DNA of 64,000 nucleotides from NCBI GenBank assembly GCA_965225715.1, contig CBDDBK010000003.1:434001-498000 (forward strand), read 5' to 3'. The notes under the pieces are model-generated. The model saw nothing but the letters and a program-made list of their open reading frames with translations, had not been told where the DNA came from and made no database searches. The translations under genes and the position numbers were made by a program. The stretch comes from CBDDBK01 sp965225715. Its GTDB lineage: Bacteria; Bacteroidota; Bacteroidia; Cytophagales; Flammeovirgaceae. The stretch's first letter is position 1, and each line of letters opens with the position of its first letter. Positions 55,637-63,397 of this stretch are shown here, piece by piece.

Positions 55637-56067
55637 TATTTTATAATTTTAATGCGGTTAGCAGATATATTTTGATTAAATAGAAATTCCATACCACCGC
55701 CAGGTCCCATTCCTGATAAATTGCCTTGGACTCTTCTAATAATTGATGGTTTGAGTCCTTGAACTCTAATTTGTAACAATGATGTGGGGAAAGGTTTTTG
55801 TCCTGATAAAGCTAATTCGATATGTGCTTGCAGTGGACTTAAATTGCTTCTATTTGTCAAATATAAGAATCCATCTTGACTATATTTAGTTTGTAATCCA
55901 AAATTGGCAATATTTTGAGCTGATTTTAGATCTGTGTAGTGATACAAATATTTAGGTAATTTTCTTGAAAAAAGTTTATTACCTAACAAACCTAACCAAT
56001 TTCCCAATCTTGCCACTCCGCCGATGGGTACAACCGATGATATCGCATCCATCAACGGACTCACCAC
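55636..56067 (-). CDS. Displaced Rhs toxin, ADP-ribosyltransferase (HYD1-like)
   Basis: Rhs homology starts at a breakpoint near 56153 (KAVQSNEAFAFYKRLND); the first ATG is at 56067. After VVPIGGVARLGNWLG the toxin domain reads KYLYHYTDLKSAQNIANFGL, then DGFLYLTNRSNLSP, then GGGMEFLFNQN near the end. The HYT start, the G-FLYLT strand and a late acidic residue match the Tox-ART-HYD1 group of ADP-ribosyltransferase-like toxins. The catalytic assignment is inferred from pattern. The immunity gene behind it is frameshifted. Confidence 0.65.
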   Translation of the reverse strand: MVSPLMDAISSVVPIGGVARLGNWLGLLGNKLFSRKLPKYLYHYTDLKSAQNIANFGLQTKYSQDGFLYLTNRSNLSPLQAHIELALSGQKPFPTSLLQIRVQGLKPSIIRRVQGNLSGMGPGGGMEFLFNQNISANRIKIIK

Positions 56068-56154
56068 CCCATTATACCACTGCTGTCCACTGTCATTTAA
56101 ACGCTTATAAAAAGCAAAAGCCTCGTTAGACTGAACGGCTTTGGTCTTAAAACT

Positions 56155-56718
56155 CTATAAGGGATAATATTTTTCATACTTAGGAACAGCACTTATAAAA
56201 AGTTTTGATATAAATTTTATAAAATCTTTTCTTTTATAAAATCTTTTTGTCCTTTGTCTAATCCCTCTGTCATAAAATTCTATATAATAATTATTATTAC
56301 AAGTTAACTTAATTTCTCCTTCTTGTCTTATTTGAAAAGCATTCATGACTTCTTCATAATTCTCTTTTATATATTCTTCTAAATCATTCATACTAATAGT
56401 AATATAATTATCTAAAATTTCAATTGGGATACGTTTATAACAAGTTAAGTTTCTAATGTAATCAAAATTATCATAAGCGATCATGTATAATTGTTCATTT
56501 ATAGGAATTTTAGGAAATCCTATATCTTCATGAGCTTTAAGTATTTTTCTTACTTTTCGCTTATCTCTTTTCTCTCCAAACCACGTAAAATATAAACTAT
56601 TAATTGAGACTAATGTTATATTCATAAATACATATAAAATTAAAAAGACAATTGCAATTATAGGAAGAGCTAATAAAATCAATATTATAATGGCAATTAG
56701 AGGTAAATGTAATATCAT
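56155..56718 (-). CDS. Putative membrane-anchored immunity protein
   Basis: A 187-residue protein with two N-terminal hydrophobic helices (LPLIAIIILILLALPIIAIV, FLILYVFMNITLVSI) and a cytoplasmic-like charged domain ending PKYEKYYPL. It starts 14 bp after the toxin fragment at 56733. A membrane location would be unusual among the otherwise soluble immunity candidates here and hints that its toxin acts at or crosses the inner membrane. No family is recognised. Confidence 0.5.
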   Translation of the reverse strand: MILHLPLIAIIILILLALPIIAIVFLILYVFMNITLVSINSLYFTWFGEKRDKRKVRKILKAHEDIGFPKIPINEQLYMIAYDNFDYIRNLTCYKRIPIEILDNYITISMNDLEEYIKENYEEVMNAFQIRQEGEIKLTCNNNYYIEFYDRGIRQRTKRFYKRKDFIKFISKLFISAVPKYEKYYPL

Positions 56719-56732
56719 AATTATGGATGTTA

Positions 56733-57068
56733 TTATTTAATAATTACTTGTTTAGAACGAACTCTAAATTGAGGTAGTCCACCTGGATATTTCCACCCTT
56801 GGGGACCAGTTATACCAAATTTCATTGGGGTACCTTTTGAAATTTTACCTTTAGCATGCTTAGTCAATGAATTCCATTCCGGTTTAATCGCATTAAGCCT
56901 TCTTGCAGCAACTTTATTTTTTCCGAAAATTTGAGGTCCCCAATAATCTAAACTATACATTTTTTGATTATGTATAGTTCCAAACCTTTGAACAGGAATA
57001 TCAAATGGTGCTCTCATTTTAATGCTTCCAAATAAAAAACCATCGTAAGTTGTTACATTTTTCGCCAA
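56733..57068 (-). CDS. Second TTYDGFLFGS-type toxin domain, nearly stripped of Rhs
   Basis: This 111-codon frame keeps only AKNVTTYDGFLFGSIKM of the neighbouring toxin's start and then diverges (PQIFGKNKVAARRLNAIKPE, GTPMKFGITGPQGWKYPGG). It is clearly a paralogue of the toxin at 57463, sharing the order FGS, P-QIFGKN or PRVLSKN, K-x2-P, and GxxGPQ. Its start overlaps the preceding immunity gene by 16 bp, so the toxin tail has been dropped straight behind an immunity gene with no pre-toxin region. Confidence 0.6.
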   Translation of the reverse strand: MAKNVTTYDGFLFGSIKMRAPFDIPVQRFGTIHNQKMYSLDYWGPQIFGKNKVAARRLNAIKPEWNSLTKHAKGKISKGTPMKFGITGPQGWKYPGGLPQFRVRSKQVIIK

Positions 57069-57457
57069 ATATGCGACCCAATCTCATTCAAATTTAATCT
57101 CTTTTGTTTTTCTTCTTTATTATCTTGAAAACAAGAATAAAATGTTAAATTGTTATTCTCATCGATCTCCTTAACATAAATTGTTTCAAAAGTTAAATCA
57201 TATTCAATCTTTTTTTTAGTAGGTGCTTCAATGTATCTCAATGTAAAATAATTTTCATTTGCCCATTTTGATACTTTATTATATTTAATAAAATATAATT
57301 TCTTTCGATCAGAAGAAATTATTATATTGTCTATAATAACATTTCTACAAATTATTTCCTCGTTCACATATAAATTGCCAATCCAAGGTCCCCCCATATT
57401 CAAAATTTGATAAGGATGGGAAAACTTTATCTTTGATCTATTGTATAGATTACTCAT
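57053..57457 (-). CDS. Putative immunity protein for toxin 57463-57885
   Basis: A 134-residue soluble protein (MSNLYNRSKIKFSHPYQILN ... NLNEIGSHIWRKM) starting 5 bp after the toxin stop. It is predicted to be beta-rich. It is assigned as immunity by position; no family is recognised. Confidence 0.55.
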   Translation of the reverse strand: MSNLYNRSKIKFSHPYQILNMGGPWIGNLYVNEEIICRNVIIDNIIISSDRKKLYFIKYNKVSKWANENYFTLRYIEAPTKKKIEYDLTFETIYVKEIDENNNLTFYSCFQDNKEEKQKRLNLNEIGSHIWRKM

Positions 57458-57462
57458 GAAAA

Positions 57463-57885
57463 TTATTTATTAAACTTTAATCCTTTAGATGAATAAATTT
57501 GAATCCATGTGCCAAATTTCGAATTCTTTTGGGGACCCACTAAGCCTATTTTGATTTGACTACCTTTTGGTATTATTTGGTTTGACCAAGGTCCAAGAGT
57601 GTGTTGAAACTTTGGTGATATTTGTAACATTCGTCTACCGAACCATTGATTTTTACTCAAAACGCGGGGTGCAATAGTGCTCCAGTGAAAAGTTCCGTAT
57701 TTTATTGTATTTTCAGAAGCATAAAGTCCAACTCTTAGATTAATCGGAGTTTTAATACCAATAGAACCAAATAAAAAACCATCGTAAGTTGTTATACTTT
57801 TCGCTAACAAACCTATCCCTCTTTGAGCATACCCCACAAACGGCAAAGGACTAACAGCAGTCACTGCATCCATCAGCGGACTCAC
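57463..57885 (-). CDS. Displaced Rhs toxin, TTYDGFLFGS type
   Basis: Rhs homology begins near 57948 (EAFAFYSRLNDSNQQWYNG); the first ATG is at 57885. After SPLPFVGYAQRGIGLLAK the toxin part is ITTYDGFLFGSIGIKTPINL, then YGTFHWSTIAPRVLSKNQWF and IKIGLVGPQKNSKFGTWIQI. The activity is unknown. The pre-toxin junction is the same as in the unit at 54187, but the toxin is unrelated. Confidence 0.6.
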   Translation of the reverse strand: MSPLMDAVTAVSPLPFVGYAQRGIGLLAKSITTYDGFLFGSIGIKTPINLRVGLYASENTIKYGTFHWSTIAPRVLSKNQWFGRRMLQISPKFQHTLGPWSNQIIPKGSQIKIGLVGPQKNSKFGTWIQIYSSKGLKFNK

Positions 57886-57959
57886 TACTCCATTATACCA
57901 TTGTTGGTTACTGTCATTTAAACGGCTGTAAAAAGCAAAAGCCTCATTAATCTTGAAAT

Positions 57960-58352
57960 TTAACCATCAACTATCTGTAGTAGTGGAATATCTGCTATGT
58001 AAGATTTTTTATGATAGTAGATTAATATAGAGTTTTTATGTATAAAATTGATATTTTTATATCCTTCACTCCTTAGAAGTTTTATTAAAAAGGATTCATA
58101 CTCTGTATTATGCTTGTCTATGTATTGACTGATTTTATTTTCCACACCATCATCATTCAAAAAAGAAAAATAATATTTAGGAATGTTGCCTTGATAAATT
58201 ATCCATTCCCCATAAGAGGAATCGGGTAACCCTAAATATTCAATTTTATGCACACCTCTTATGCTGATATGCAAAGAAGGGATAACCCTAAATCTCATAC
58301 GTATTTTTAATAATTTAATTTTTGGAAGAATATCAGTAAGTAATTTTTCCAT
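57960..58352 (-). CDS. Putative immunity protein for toxin 58333-59406
   Basis: The probable start is the ATG at 58350-58352 (MEKLLTDILPKIKLLKIRMR), overlapping the toxin end by 20 bp. An open frame extends up to 58433 but would overlap the toxin by 101 bp. It encodes 130 residues from that start, ending PLLQIVDG. It is very AT-rich. No family is recognised; the role is from position. Confidence 0.55.
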   Translation of the reverse strand: MEKLLTDILPKIKLLKIRMRFRVIPSLHISIRGVHKIEYLGLPDSSYGEWIIYQGNIPKYYFSFLNDDGVENKISQYIDKHNTEYESFLIKLLRSEGYKNINFIHKNSILIYYHKKSYIADIPLLQIVDG

Positions 58353-59406
58353 TTTGTAACTTTGTAAAATTTTTGAATAAAACAGCATTTTGCCCGTTAG
58401 AATATCGTAATGAATTAAACAGGATACCATCATAACCTCTTAATTTTGTATAATGCCTCAATAGTTTTGGTGTATATTTTGCACCTAAATTACTCGCGTT
58501 TAAAAGTTTTGCCCCTACAAGATCATATTGAAGAGTTTGGACTCTTCTAAAACCATGATGATGTAATTCAGCTATGGTAGTAATTGGTTTGCTACCCAAA
58601 TAGAATCCTCTTCCAAATCTTGAATATTTACTTACTTTTTTAATATTTATGCCATTTAGGATAAAATCAGCATGTCCTGCCGCCCTTGTAGAATGATAAA
58701 ATACGCCATTGACTGTCGAAGAGGTTAATCCTTTACCTAACCAATTTCCTAATCTTGCCGCTCCCCCAATAGGGACAACAGCCGTTACCGCATCCATCAG
58801 CGGACTCACTACTCCATTATACCACTGCTGGTTACTGTTATTTAAATGGCTGTAAAAAGCAAAAGCCTCATTAGACTGAACGGCTTTTTGGGCAGTGCCT
58901 CGAACTTGAACGTCAAAACTTGAAAAAGAGAACCCCGGCACCTGCCAGATTCCTGTTTCTTGATTCTTATTGGTGCTACCTCCACTTAAAAAACTGATTC
59001 GGATAATACGAAGGTTAGCCCCTTCACCTTTAAATGTAAAATGAGTTTCTCCGTCTCCGGCTAACGAATACAAGTAACCAACAAGCTCATCTACAGTGTC
59101 AAAAACCTCACCGCCTCGCTGATTCTTCTTTCCCGTAGCACCGGCATCTACTTCTTTTCTCCCACTTCCATCATCAAAATCATTCGCATTCAAACCCAGC
59201 GGGTCATTCAAACTAATCGGATTATTTAAGCCAAAGTGCATCGGCGAAAAAGAAACATAGTCTTCTGATAGTAAGTCTATACCAAAGAAGCGTCCCAAGG
59301 CGTTGTCCAAAGGACGAAAAGCGGTCATGTCCCAGTTTAAACCGTGAGCTTCCTCTCGCTCCGTGCCAGCGTTGAAGAGAAAACCGTAATCTAAAAGAGG
59401 TTTCAT
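58333..59406 (-). CDS. Displaced Rhs tail with ART-like toxin (YHST...GFYLG)
   Basis: A long unit with its own ATG (MKPLLDYGFLFNAGTEREEA), the Rhs end GIDLLSEDY, and the full pre-toxin segment to MDAVTAVVPIGGAARLGNW. The toxin part reads VFYHSTRAAGHADFILNGI, SRFGRGFYLGSKPITTIAEL and, near the end, NGQNAVLFKN. This order, Y/H-S/T, then S-x-FGRGFYL, then a late Q, resembles the ADP-ribosyltransferase superfamily (compare DUF3990-type proteins). Catalytic residues are inferred. It lacks an Rhs shell, so it is not expected to be a deliverable toxin alone. Confidence 0.65.
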   Translation of the reverse strand: MKPLLDYGFLFNAGTEREEAHGLNWDMTAFRPLDNALGRFFGIDLLSEDYVSFSPMHFGLNNPISLNDPLGLNANDFDDGSGRKEVDAGATGKKNQRGGEVFDTVDELVGYLYSLAGDGETHFTFKGEGANLRIIRISFLSGGSTNKNQETGIWQVPGFSFSSFDVQVRGTAQKAVQSNEAFAFYSHLNNSNQQWYNGVVSPLMDAVTAVVPIGGAARLGNWLGKGLTSSTVNGVFYHSTRAAGHADFILNGINIKKVSKYSRFGRGFYLGSKPITTIAELHHHGFRRVQTLQYDLVGAKLLNASNLGAKYTPKLLRHYTKLRGYDGILFNSLRYSNGQNAVLFKNFTKLQNGKITY

Positions 59407-59526
59407 AACATAAAAAATAATACAAATTTTTATAACAAATGATTAAAATTTAATAAGTTAATAGCCAAGTGCTTAATATTAAAAAATTGGGTTTTACAAG
59501 GATTTTGTCCTGTACTTAAGTTAAAT
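59407..59526. other. Spacer between immunity gene and Rhs fragment, duplicated
   Basis: A 120-bp AT-rich spacer that recurs identically at 63278-63397. It could carry a promoter for the downstream fragment, but no consensus pair is evident. Confidence 0.5.
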
Positions 59527-59853
59527 TTATAATTTTTCTATCCTTCCTATTAGAACAAATTTGCTATTATTCTTTAAAGAATCAAATGGTGTATTTGGAC
59601 TATTCAAAATGAGAGCGCCATTAATAGTAGCATAATAATTTAGATTTTCTTGTAATAAATCATCGGTAGACCTACACTCTAAAATTAAATATTTTCCTTT
59701 ATTTCCATCGAATTTTAACTCATTATCAGATTTAAAAATTAAAGAATATCTATCTACTTGTCTTAATATGGTGCCATAGATTATATTTGGACCGTCTGGT
59801 CCATCATAATTCCAGGGTTCACTAACTGTAATTTTATATTTCTCTTTTTTCAT
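59527..59853 (-). CDS. Putative immunity protein for the RYMT-type toxin, copy 1
   Basis: A 108-residue protein (MKKEKYKITVSEPWNYDGPD ... NSKFVLIGRIEKL) starting 4 bp after the toxin stop. The predicted structure is mostly beta. It is identical to the copy at 63398-63724, which argues for recent duplication and possibly dosage or mutual protection. The role is inferred from position. Confidence 0.6.
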   Translation of the reverse strand: MKKEKYKITVSEPWNYDGPDGPNIIYGTILRQVDRYSLIFKSDNELKFDGNKGKYLILECRSTDDLLQENLNYYATINGALILNSPNTPFDSLKNNSKFVLIGRIEKL

Positions 59854-59857
59854 AACT

Positions 59858-60283
59858 TCATTTTAATGGTTGTGAATTAATAATTTTAACCCTAACGGGA
59901 CTTATGGTCATAAACTCCGAACCTCCTCCCATCATTCTAAAAGCAGGCTGAACTTTTGTGCCATTTCTTAACAATATGGGATTATTAAGTATTTTAAATT
60001 CTACTCGAAGAGTTGGTTTTGTTGGAAGAGCTAATCTCTGTTGTGCTTTTATGCCTGATTTAAAAACATCCTTAGTGAAAAATGTTTCTCCTGGTCTTCC
60101 ACCTCGAAGCAAATTTGTTTTTTCGACTGCATTAAGTTCCCCCTGAGTCATATATCTGAAAGCATTGCCACTCCGACTAGCTCCTTTCCTTACAAAACCC
60201 AGTCCTTTTCCCAATAAACTTCCTAACTTTGCTACTCCGCCAATAGGGGCAACAGCAGTCACCGCATCCATCAACGGACTCAC
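59858..60283 (-). CDS. Displaced Rhs toxin, RYMT-type (ART-like), copy 1
   Basis: Rhs homology starts at a breakpoint near 60393 (FDVQVRGTAQKAVQSNEAF); the first ATG is at 60283. After VAPIGGVAKLGSLLGKGL the toxin reads NAFRYMTQGELNAVEKTNLL, RGGRPGETFFTKDVFKSG, LPTKPTLRVEFKI and GGGSEFMTISPVRVKII. The layout, R-Y-x-T, then G-x-TFFT, then a late GGG-x-EF, parallels the HYD1-like toxin at 55636, so I infer an ADP-ribosyltransferase fold. Confidence in the enzyme class is moderate. The second copy at the window edge is the same. Confidence 0.65.
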   Translation of the reverse strand: MSPLMDAVTAVAPIGGVAKLGSLLGKGLGFVRKGASRSGNAFRYMTQGELNAVEKTNLLRGGRPGETFFTKDVFKSGIKAQQRLALPTKPTLRVEFKILNNPILLRNGTKVQPAFRMMGGGSEFMTISPVRVKIINSQPLK

Positions 60284-60390
60284 TACTCCATTATACCACT
60301 GCTGGCTACTGTTATTTAAATGGCTGTAAAAAGCAAAAGCCTCATTAGACTGAACAGCTTTTTGGGCAGTACCCCGAACTTGAACGTCAA

Positions 60391-60446
60391 AACCCTTTAA
60401 TATTGTTTAAATGGCTGTAAAATATTGCCAGATTGACTTGTAACTA
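60391..60446 (-). other. Recombination scar with micro-duplicated Rhs sequence
   Basis: Bases tttaaatggctgtaaaa (60402-60418) repeat part of the shared Rhs segment that also occurs at 60316-60332. They sit between the breakpoint of the RYMT unit and the stop of the previous immunity gene. They look like a leftover sliver from an earlier cassette. Confidence 0.5.
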
Positions 60447-60713
60447 TTATAGTTCTTTATCAATCAAAGATTTTAGCTCTTGTTGAGTTCTTTCACTATC
60501 ACAGACCTCCCTCAGTCTATTCAGAGTTCGCGATTTAAAACTTTCTGATGCAAAACCTTTTTCAATCAATTTTATATTTTGGATTAACTCATCTATTAGT
60601 TCCCATTCTTTATACTTTAAAAAGTTTTTGTCTACTTTTTTACCAAAACGATCCCAACTCTCAATATTTCCTGAATATTTCTTATATATTTTTAGTTTTT
60701 TCGTCGTAATCAT
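60447..60713 (-). CDS. Putative immunity protein for toxin 60713-61555
   Basis: An 88-residue helical, charged protein (MITTKKLKIYKKYSGNIESW ... LKSLIDKEL). Its ATG overlaps the toxin stop by one base (TAATG). It is assigned by position. Confidence 0.55.
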   Translation of the reverse strand: MITTKKLKIYKKYSGNIESWDRFGKKVDKNFLKYKEWELIDELIQNIKLIEKGFASESFKSRTLNRLREVCDSERTQQELKSLIDKEL

Positions 60714-61555
60714 TATTCAAATATATTATGATAGATAATATTATTATTTTTACTTTTAAGAATGGGATACTCAATTCTTCTCCAAACACTATTTAATCTA
60801 ACACCAGAACTTGCATTATGAAAGACATGAACAGGATTCTTGGCACCTTTTGCAAATGATGCAGAAGCTCTATTCCATAGCGGGGCTGTAAATTTATAGG
60901 AGGTTATATTGGTAAGTTTTGTTAAAGTCTTTCCTTGCCATGTCATCTCTAATGTTTTCATTCCATTTGCTTTGGCAAAGTTTTCAGCAGCTTTTCCTGC
61001 GACTGCTGATTTACCTGACCAAAAAACTCTACCAAGTTGTTTACTTTTTCCTAATAAATTCAATCCTTTTCCAAGGACGCCAATAGGACTAACAGCAGTT
61101 ACCGCATCCATCAACGGACTCACTACTCCATTATACCACTGCTGATTACTGTTATTTAAATGGCTGTAAAAAGCAAAAGCCTCGTTAGACTGAACGGCTT
61201 TTTGGGCAGTGCCTCGAACTTGAACGTCAAAACTTGAAAAAGAGAACCCCGGCACCTGCCAGATTCCTGTTTCTTGATTCTTATTGGTGCTACCTCCACG
61301 TAAAAAACTGATTCGGATAATACGAAGGTTAGCCCCTTCACCTTTAAATGTAAAATGAGTTTCTCCGTCTCCGGCCAACGAATACAAGTAACCAACAAGC
61401 TCATCTACAGTGTCAAAAACCTCACCGCCTCGCTGATTCTTCTTTCCCGTAGCACCGGCATCTGGTTCTTTTCTATCACTTCCATCATCGAAATCATTCG
61501 CATTCAAACCCAGCGGGTCATTGAGACTAATCGGATTATTCAACCCAAAGTGCAT
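60713..61555 (-). CDS. Displaced Rhs tail with VFWSGK-type toxin
   Basis: The frame is open from a breakpoint near 61625 (ALTRFHGIDLLSED); the first ATG is inside the Rhs end (MHFGLNNPISLNDPLGLNAN). The full pre-toxin segment is present. After VSPIGVLGKGLNLLGKSKQL the toxin reads GRVFWSGKSAVAGKAAENFA, KANGMKTLEMTWQGKTL, PLWNRASASFAKGAKNPVHV and VWRRIEYPIL. This C-terminal type looks familiar from other Rhs-type proteins, but its activity is not known to me. It keeps a one-base overlap with its immunity gene. Confidence 0.65.
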   Translation of the reverse strand: MHFGLNNPISLNDPLGLNANDFDDGSDRKEPDAGATGKKNQRGGEVFDTVDELVGYLYSLAGDGETHFTFKGEGANLRIIRISFLRGGSTNKNQETGIWQVPGFSFSSFDVQVRGTAQKAVQSNEAFAFYSHLNNSNQQWYNGVVSPLMDAVTAVSPIGVLGKGLNLLGKSKQLGRVFWSGKSAVAGKAAENFAKANGMKTLEMTWQGKTLTKLTNITSYKFTAPLWNRASASFAKGAKNPVHVFHNASSGVRLNSVWRRIEYPILKSKNNNIIYHNIFE

Positions 61556-61683
61556 CGGAGAAAAAGAAACATAGTCTTCGGATAATAAATCTATGCCGTG
61601 AAAACGGGTTAGGGCATTTTACAAAATTAAAGCCTCAATATTATTACTAGGATCTGCTTTTTTGCTCTATCCATAGAGAACAT

Positions 61684-62226
61684 TTAGCTAGCGAGAGTAC
61701 ATTTATTTAAAATATTACTATATCCTTTTATTCCCGTTTCTGATAAATCTTCAATTATAAATTTAGAAATTGAAAGATTATGACTCTTTATTTGAAATAA
61801 AACAATCATTTTATTTTTATTTAACCTCAAAAAATTATTACTAAATTCGATGAAGTAGTTTATTGAATGCTTTGCTAGACCTGTTGCTTCTACAACCACA
61901 ATATCGTTTTGTATTAACTCATTTAACAAAACAAATATCATTTGATTATAAAATCCATATTTATCAATCTTCAAAAATGGGATGCGAAAATGTTCTTTAA
62001 GATATTCTATTTTCTTAGGGTTAATTTTATGTTTCCTTATATAAATAGGCACTTTAATAGCCCCTTTAAAAGGAGAGTTAATAAAGCACACATTTTTAAG
62101 CCCTTTTCCAAATATCTTTTTTTGAATATCTTTTTTACATGAAAAGACAAGGTAAATATGCCCAAAATATAAAGTTTTAGACACTCCTATACTATTTTTA
62201 TCTATGTTAAAGGCAATCTTGTTCAT
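61684..62226 (-). CDS. Putative immunity protein for the ParB-like toxin
   Basis: A 180-residue AT-rich protein (MNKIAFNIDKNSIGVSKTLY ... YSNILNKCTLAS), starting 11 bp after the toxin stop. It has alternating beta and helix patterns with NDIVVVEATGLAKHSINYFI. The family is not recognised; the role is inferred from position. Confidence 0.55.
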   Translation of the reverse strand: MNKIAFNIDKNSIGVSKTLYFGHIYLVFSCKKDIQKKIFGKGLKNVCFINSPFKGAIKVPIYIRKHKINPKKIEYLKEHFRIPFLKIDKYGFYNQMIFVLLNELIQNDIVVVEATGLAKHSINYFIEFSNNFLRLNKNKMIVLFQIKSHNLSISKFIIEDLSETGIKGYSNILNKCTLAS

Positions 62227-62237
62227 AACATGTTAAT

Positions 62238-63296
62238 TTATTTTATGGGTAAATTATATATTTTAATACCATAATCTGCTGGATTTGCCTTAGTAAAATT
62301 CCCGTTTTTAATCAAAGTATTAATAAAAGAATTATCACCAGTTTGAATCGCGTACCTAATTGCTGCATTCATTCTATGATTTCCATCGGTAAGAATTGTT
62401 TTCCCATTGTGTAAAAAACCTGCGGCTCCATTTGAGTAGTTAAATGTTCCATTCTTCATCTGAGCAAAATAATTATCAACTATTGATGAATTTCTGAGCG
62501 ATTTTTGCCCACTAAAAATCTTCAAATCTCTAGCAAACTTTCGTATCAGACCTGTCCCAGCAACCTTTTTACCGGCTGAGCCTAAACCTTTGATTATCCA
62601 ACCCCCCGCTGCTAATTTAACCCCTAATCCTGCGTATTTTAAAGGACTAACAGCCGTTACCGCATCCATCAACGGACTCACTACTCCATTATACCACTGC
62701 TGGTTACTATCATTTAAACGATTGTAAAAAGCAAAAGCCTCATTAGACTGAACGGCTTTTTGGGCAGTACCCCGAACTTGAACGTCAAAAGTTGAAAAAG
62801 ACAGCCCCGGCACCTGCCAGATTCCTGTTTCTTGATTCTTATTGGTGCTACCTCCACTTAAAAAACTGATTCGGATAATACGAAGGTTAGCCCCTTCACC
62901 TTTAAATGTAAAATGAGTTTCTCCGTCTCCAGCCAACGAATACAAATAACCAACAAGCTCATCTACAGTGTCAAAAACCTCACCGCCTCGCTGATTCTTC
63001 TTTCCCGTAGCACCGGCATCTACTTCTTTTCTCCCACTTCCATCATCAAAATCATTCGCATTCAAACCCAGCGGGTCATTGAGACTAATCGGATTATTCA
63101 AGCCAAAGTGCATCGGCGAAAAAGAAACGTAGTCTTCTGATAACAAATCTATACCGTGAAAACGGGTTAGGGCATTGTCCAAAGGGCGAAAAGCTGTCAT
63201 GTCCCAGTTTAAACCGTGAGCTTCCTCTCGCTCTGTGCCAGCGTTGAAGAGAAAACCGTAATCTAAAAGGGTTTCATAACATAAAAAATAATACAA
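62238..63296 (-). CDS. Displaced Rhs tail with ParB/sulfiredoxin-like toxin
   Basis: The Rhs end (LLDYGFLFNAGTEREEAHGL, GIDLLSEDY) and complete pre-toxin segment lead to MDAVTAVSPLKYAGLGVKLA. The toxin region includes IRKFARDLKIFSGQ, SIVDNYFAQMKNGTF and ILTDGNHRMNAAIRYAIQTG. DGNHRxxAA is the signature-like loop of the ParB/Srx nuclease fold, so a nuclease or nucleotide-modifying toxin is possible. Relative to the unit at 59406 one base is missing just after the equivalent ATG (ctaaaagg for ctaaaagagg), so that ATG now meets a stop; only a TTG at 63296 keeps the frame. Expression is doubtful. Confidence 0.62.
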   Translation of the reverse strand: MYYFLCYETLLDYGFLFNAGTEREEAHGLNWDMTAFRPLDNALTRFHGIDLLSEDYVSFSPMHFGLNNPISLNDPLGLNANDFDDGSGRKEVDAGATGKKNQRGGEVFDTVDELVGYLYSLAGDGETHFTFKGEGANLRIIRISFLSGGSTNKNQETGIWQVPGLSFSTFDVQVRGTAQKAVQSNEAFAFYNRLNDSNQQWYNGVVSPLMDAVTAVSPLKYAGLGVKLAAGGWIIKGLGSAGKKVAGTGLIRKFARDLKIFSGQKSLRNSSIVDNYFAQMKNGTFNYSNGAAGFLHNGKTILTDGNHRMNAAIRYAIQTGDNSFINTLIKNGNFTKANPADYGIKIYNLPIK

Positions 63297-63397
63297 ATTT
63301 TTATAACAAATGATTAAAATTTAATAAGTTAATAGCCAAGTGCTTAATATTAAAAAATTGGGTTTTACAAGGATTTTGTCCTGTACTTAAGTTAAAT

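Larger units (their letters stand above)
59404..60129 (-). repeat. Segmental duplication, copy 1 (with 63275-64000)
   Basis: This stretch matches the last 726 bases of the window at a constant offset of 3871; every position I compared agrees. It contains a spacer, a complete immunity gene and most of its toxin. The true length is unknown because copy 2 runs off the window edge. Confidence 0.92.

Noticed and set aside
59222..59425. Frame MYYFLCYETSFRLRF on the minus strand
   Set aside because: It is the out-of-frame reading of the Rhs fragment start; the ATG at 59406 gives the conserved KPLLDYGF sequence.
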